Shown here in pieces: positions 61,950 through 64,000 of a stretch of DNA of 64,000 nt. The stretch covers positions 13,506-77,505 of the forward strand of contig CAYOLQ010000002.1 in NCBI GenBank assembly GCA_964404825.1, in the 5' to 3' direction. Numbering within the stretch: the stretch's first letter is position 1; each line of letters opens with the position of its first letter. The DNA is from JACJXF01 sp964404825 (GTDB lineage: Bacteria > Bacteroidota > Bacteroidia > Bacteroidales > GCA-2748055). The notes under the pieces were generated by a model. It did not search any database and was not told where the DNA came from. It saw only the letters and a program-made list of their open reading frames with translations. The translations under genes and the position numbers were made by a program.

Positions 61950-63164
61950 TTATAGATCGGTAATTATTGCAGCTTCGATGTAAGAATACTGTTGTTCTTC
62001 GGTTGCGATATAATAGAGCGCCACTAATTCACCTTCGTTATTTTGCAATAATTGAGGGTATCCCATGTCATAGCTGTAAGGATTATCGCGAACCACGACT
62101 TCCCTATCCCAGGAAGCACCATCGTTTTCAGTGATTCGCAAATATATTTTACTTGTGTTACGGTTTGCAAAACAACATGCCATTCTACCATCCTTCAGTA
62201 TTGCAAGGGCGGGAGGATTGCCATTTCTCAATCCGGTATCTCCGATTTTGCTTAAAAAAGACCAGGAATGTCCGTCATCCTTTGACACAATCGCATCTAT
62301 CCAACAAGATTGTTCATTGTTTCGGGGATTCCGGCGACGTAATGCCATAACCAAATCTCCCTTACCGGTTCGAACAACCGACGGCATAACAGCCCTGTAC
62401 TGGTCGGTCCATGGGACAGCCCATCCCGCAAAGTGAAATGATTTTCCCCCATCGGTTGATTGTGCTATAAACGGTTTGTCAAGCCTGCTGGCAAATTCGA
62501 TATCCTTTCTTCTTGCCGACATAAAAATCTGGATTGAATTCTCTCCGGTAACCCGGTAGTTTGTCCTGGATGTAATTTCCATTCCTTCCAGGTTTTTATC
62601 GTTATTCAGGTTATTAAACCGGTAGGGGCCTTCCCATTTTTTACCCCGGTTGAAAGAGATAAAAAAACGACCTTTATTATCCTCGGTTCCATGATAACCG
62701 CTAGCTGCCACTCGTAAAGCAAAATCGGGGTGACCAAAACGAATATTACCTGGCGCAGGTTTTACTTCTCCATCATCACCCACAAAATTTTCCGGATCTT
62801 CCCTTTCCCAGGTTTTGCCTCCGTCAGTGCTTCGCGCCAGATTGGTGAGCTGCTCTTCTCCAATATTATGACCGTCCCGTTCCATAAAATTACCGTTTGT
62901 AAAACCTACCAGTATTTCCCTGCCATTGTCCCATTTCCACAATCCGTTATTTGCAGGCCAACCCATATAACGGCCTTTTTCGGATGCCACAGTAATATAC
63001 TTTATGTTTCCGTTCTCAGGCAAAATATTCTTTATGTTTCCGTTCTCGGGCAAAGAATTACCATAAGCACTTCTAATGGAAGAGGCGGCCAGCACACTCC
63101 CCGTTGCAAAAAAAAGGCTTTTTCGGATAAAGTTTCGACGATTTAAATTTTCAGTTTTTCTCAT
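61950..63164 (-). CDS. Sialidase-like BNR-repeat protein (Tat-exported)
   Basis: 404 residues. The N terminus has a twin-arginine signal (RRNFIRKSLFFATG) ending near AYG, so it is exported folded. Five Asp-box-type repeats are visible: STDGGKTW, FNRGKKW, STDGGKSF, SKDDGHSW and ENDGASW, giving a six-blade sialidase fold. No classic FRIP arginine motif is obvious, so true sialidase activity is not shown. A 30-bp tandem duplication near the N terminus repeats LPENGNIK. It follows the beta-helix gene by 87 bp. Confidence 0.8.
   Translation of the reverse strand: MRKTENLNRRNFIRKSLFFATGSVLAASSIRSAYGNSLPENGNIKNILPENGNIKYITVASEKGRYMGWPANNGLWKWDNGREILVGFTNGNFMERDGHNIGEEQLTNLARSTDGGKTWEREDPENFVGDDGEVKPAPGNIRFGHPDFALRVAASGYHGTEDNKGRFFISFNRGKKWEGPYRFNNLNNDKNLEGMEITSRTNYRVTGENSIQIFMSARRKDIEFASRLDKPFIAQSTDGGKSFHFAGWAVPWTDQYRAVMPSVVRTGKGDLVMALRRRNPRNNEQSCWIDAIVSKDDGHSWSFLSKIGDTGLRNGNPPALAILKDGRMACCFANRNTSKIYLRITENDGASWDREVVVRDNPYSYDMGYPQLLQNNEGELVALYYIATEEQQYSYIEAAIITDL
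63001..63060. repeat. 30-bp tandem duplication inside the sialidase-like gene
   Basis: Two adjacent 30-bp units (63001-63030, 63031-63060) beginning TTTATGTTTCCGTTCTC differ at a few bases and encode the duplicated LPENGNIK segment after the signal peptide, probably in a linker. Confidence 0.85.
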
Positions 63165-63251
63165 GTATTTTGGTTTTTAAAATTTTTATTAATGGTACTT
63201 GATGCAACTCCTTGAAATACAATCCATCCGTTAATAAATTCTTGCTATCCT

Positions 63252-64000
63252 TCATTCCCTCCATTTTCTGGGGAATTCATTTGTCAGCCCCCAGCTAGTA
63301 TCAATGTCATTAAATCCCATTTCTATGGCAGATGAGTTTGGACGCACTCGAAAATCCCCCTTTTTGTAGTCATACAATACAGATTCGCTTACCACTTTAG
63401 AATCGACATCATATCCTGCTTTCTGCCATTCCCCGAAGGAATACTTTCTTATAGCATTCCCCCGATGTTTGACGGATATGGTTGTCCTGTCTTTCCATCC
63501 GGGTACAGGGTTATAATAAATATTTTGATTCATCTCACTAATTAAAGGATGTTCGGCAGGAGCATCATTCATATAATAAATATCATAGTCAGTGATGATG
63601 ATGTTTTTCCGGAATATATCATTATTGCCAGGATGGCCAACGTGGACACCTAAAGGCACAACGGGTCGGATGAAAATGTTATTTTCCACTGTCCGGTAAT
63701 CTCCTTCCCTTATGCCTATACCCAAATCTACACAAACATTGTTATAAACGTGAAAATTGGATGAGCCGTCATCCAGAACGATAGCCTGTCGATATCCCTC
63801 GTCTAAGTATCCAACATTTCCGTGAATATAATTATTACGGACAATTACAGGTTCCATGGCCCAGGTTTTTACATTGCCTGCATAGTGAGGAGCGCGGAAT
63901 TGCGTTTCGTTATGCGAATGTGCCAAACACCAGTAGCCTTCCCGTCCCCAGGAATTGAAAGGCGCATGGTCCCAGGTTTCCCTGATACAATCATACATGT
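63252..64000 (-). CDS. Right-handed parallel beta-helix protein, 5' end cut by window edge
   Basis: About 248 residues are visible; the frame continues into the window edge, so the start is unknown (the ATG near 63998 is probably internal). Repeated short 'xVxNNxI' coils (VRNNYIHG, VYNNVCVD, VENNIFIRP, FRKNIIITD) are the pattern of a parallel beta-helix, as in polysaccharide lyases and related enzymes. The C terminus ends with 'DFRVRPNSSAIEMGFNDID'. Catalytic residues cannot be assigned. It is upstream of the sialidase-like gene in the same orientation. Confidence 0.8.
   Translation of the reverse strand, partial: MYDCIRETWDHAPFNSWGREGYWCLAHSHNETQFRAPHYAGNVKTWAMEPVIVRNNYIHGNVGYLDEGYRQAIVLDDGSSNFHVYNNVCVDLGIGIREGDYRTVENNIFIRPVVPLGVHVGHPGNNDIFRKNIIITDYDIYYMNDAPAEHPLISEMNQNIYYNPVPGWKDRTTISVKHRGNAIRKYSFGEWQKAGYDVDSKVVSESVLYDYKKGDFRVRPNSSAIEMGFNDIDTSWGLTNEFPRKWRE

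Noticed and set aside
62368..62380. Second copy of the tRNA-His T-loop (GGTTCGAAC) as far attachment site
   Set aside because: Only nine bases match, and they lie inside a gene; no longer repeat of the tRNA 3' end is visible.

Overview
The window comes from a Bacteroidota genome, most likely an anaerobic or marine Bacteroidales/Marinilabiliales-type organism. Four things point there: type IX secretion (T9SS) C-terminal sorting domains on very large exported proteins; many intergenic promoters with the Bacteroidota -7 element TAnnTTTG, some with a TTG/TTTG about 19-20 bp upstream; Bacteroidota-type housekeeping neighbourhoods (parE-parC-aroK, rsfS-ftsH-cdsA-psd); and low-to-moderate GC. A 10-N scaffold gap shows that this is a draft or metagenome assembly. 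I could run no database search, so family names rest on motifs visible in the sequence.

Region 1 (1-5.9 kb) holds the end of a methyltransferase-like gene, then topoisomerase IV (parE, parC) and shikimate kinase. Region 2 (6-22.5 kb) is a same-strand run of six genes: a transporter-fold/HEAT/cyclic-nucleotide-domain-like fusion, a membrane HAMP-SpoIIE phosphatase, an nSTAND-type NTPase with one membrane span, coiled coil and WD40 propeller, an outer-membrane barrel, a propeller-like lipoprotein and a 1999-residue T9SS cargo protein. I read this as a candidate envelope-spanning signalling or surface system, and it is the strongest candidate here for something undescribed.

Region 3 (22.5-42.5 kb) is mostly core genes: a flavodiiron protein, phospholipid synthesis (cdsA, psd), ftsH, rsfS, birA, pyrE, a Nudix protein, coaD, lon, a GlmU-like protein, rpmE2, a cysteine-desulfurase-like enzyme and a BAX-inhibitor-like membrane protein. 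It also contains a PIN-type toxin-antitoxin pair coupled to a GNAT-like gene, and a 423-bp gene-free patch full of inverted repeats. Region 4 (42.7-46.9 kb) is a small surface-glycan cassette: flippase, GT4 glycosyltransferase and an asparagine-synthase-like protein.

Region 5 (47.1-64 kb) starts with tRNA-His, immediately followed by a terminator, a cluster of 7-bp TGCGCCA sites and a tyrosine recombinase gene, which is the architecture of an element integrated at a tRNA 3' end. After it come a ROK regulator and a long run of opposite-strand carbohydrate genes: aldo/keto reductase, fructokinase, zinc alcohol dehydrogenase, SGLT-like Na+/sugar symporter, RbsD-type pyranase, exported rhamnose-mutarotase-like lipoprotein, CotH/lamin-tail T9SS protein, LamG protein with a duplicated flanking module, sialidase-like BNR protein and a parallel beta-helix protein cut by the window edge. 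Reductase, dehydrogenase and fructokinase together could form a polyol route (aldose to polyol to ketose to ketose phosphate). That pathway, and membership of these genes in the integrated element, are inferences.
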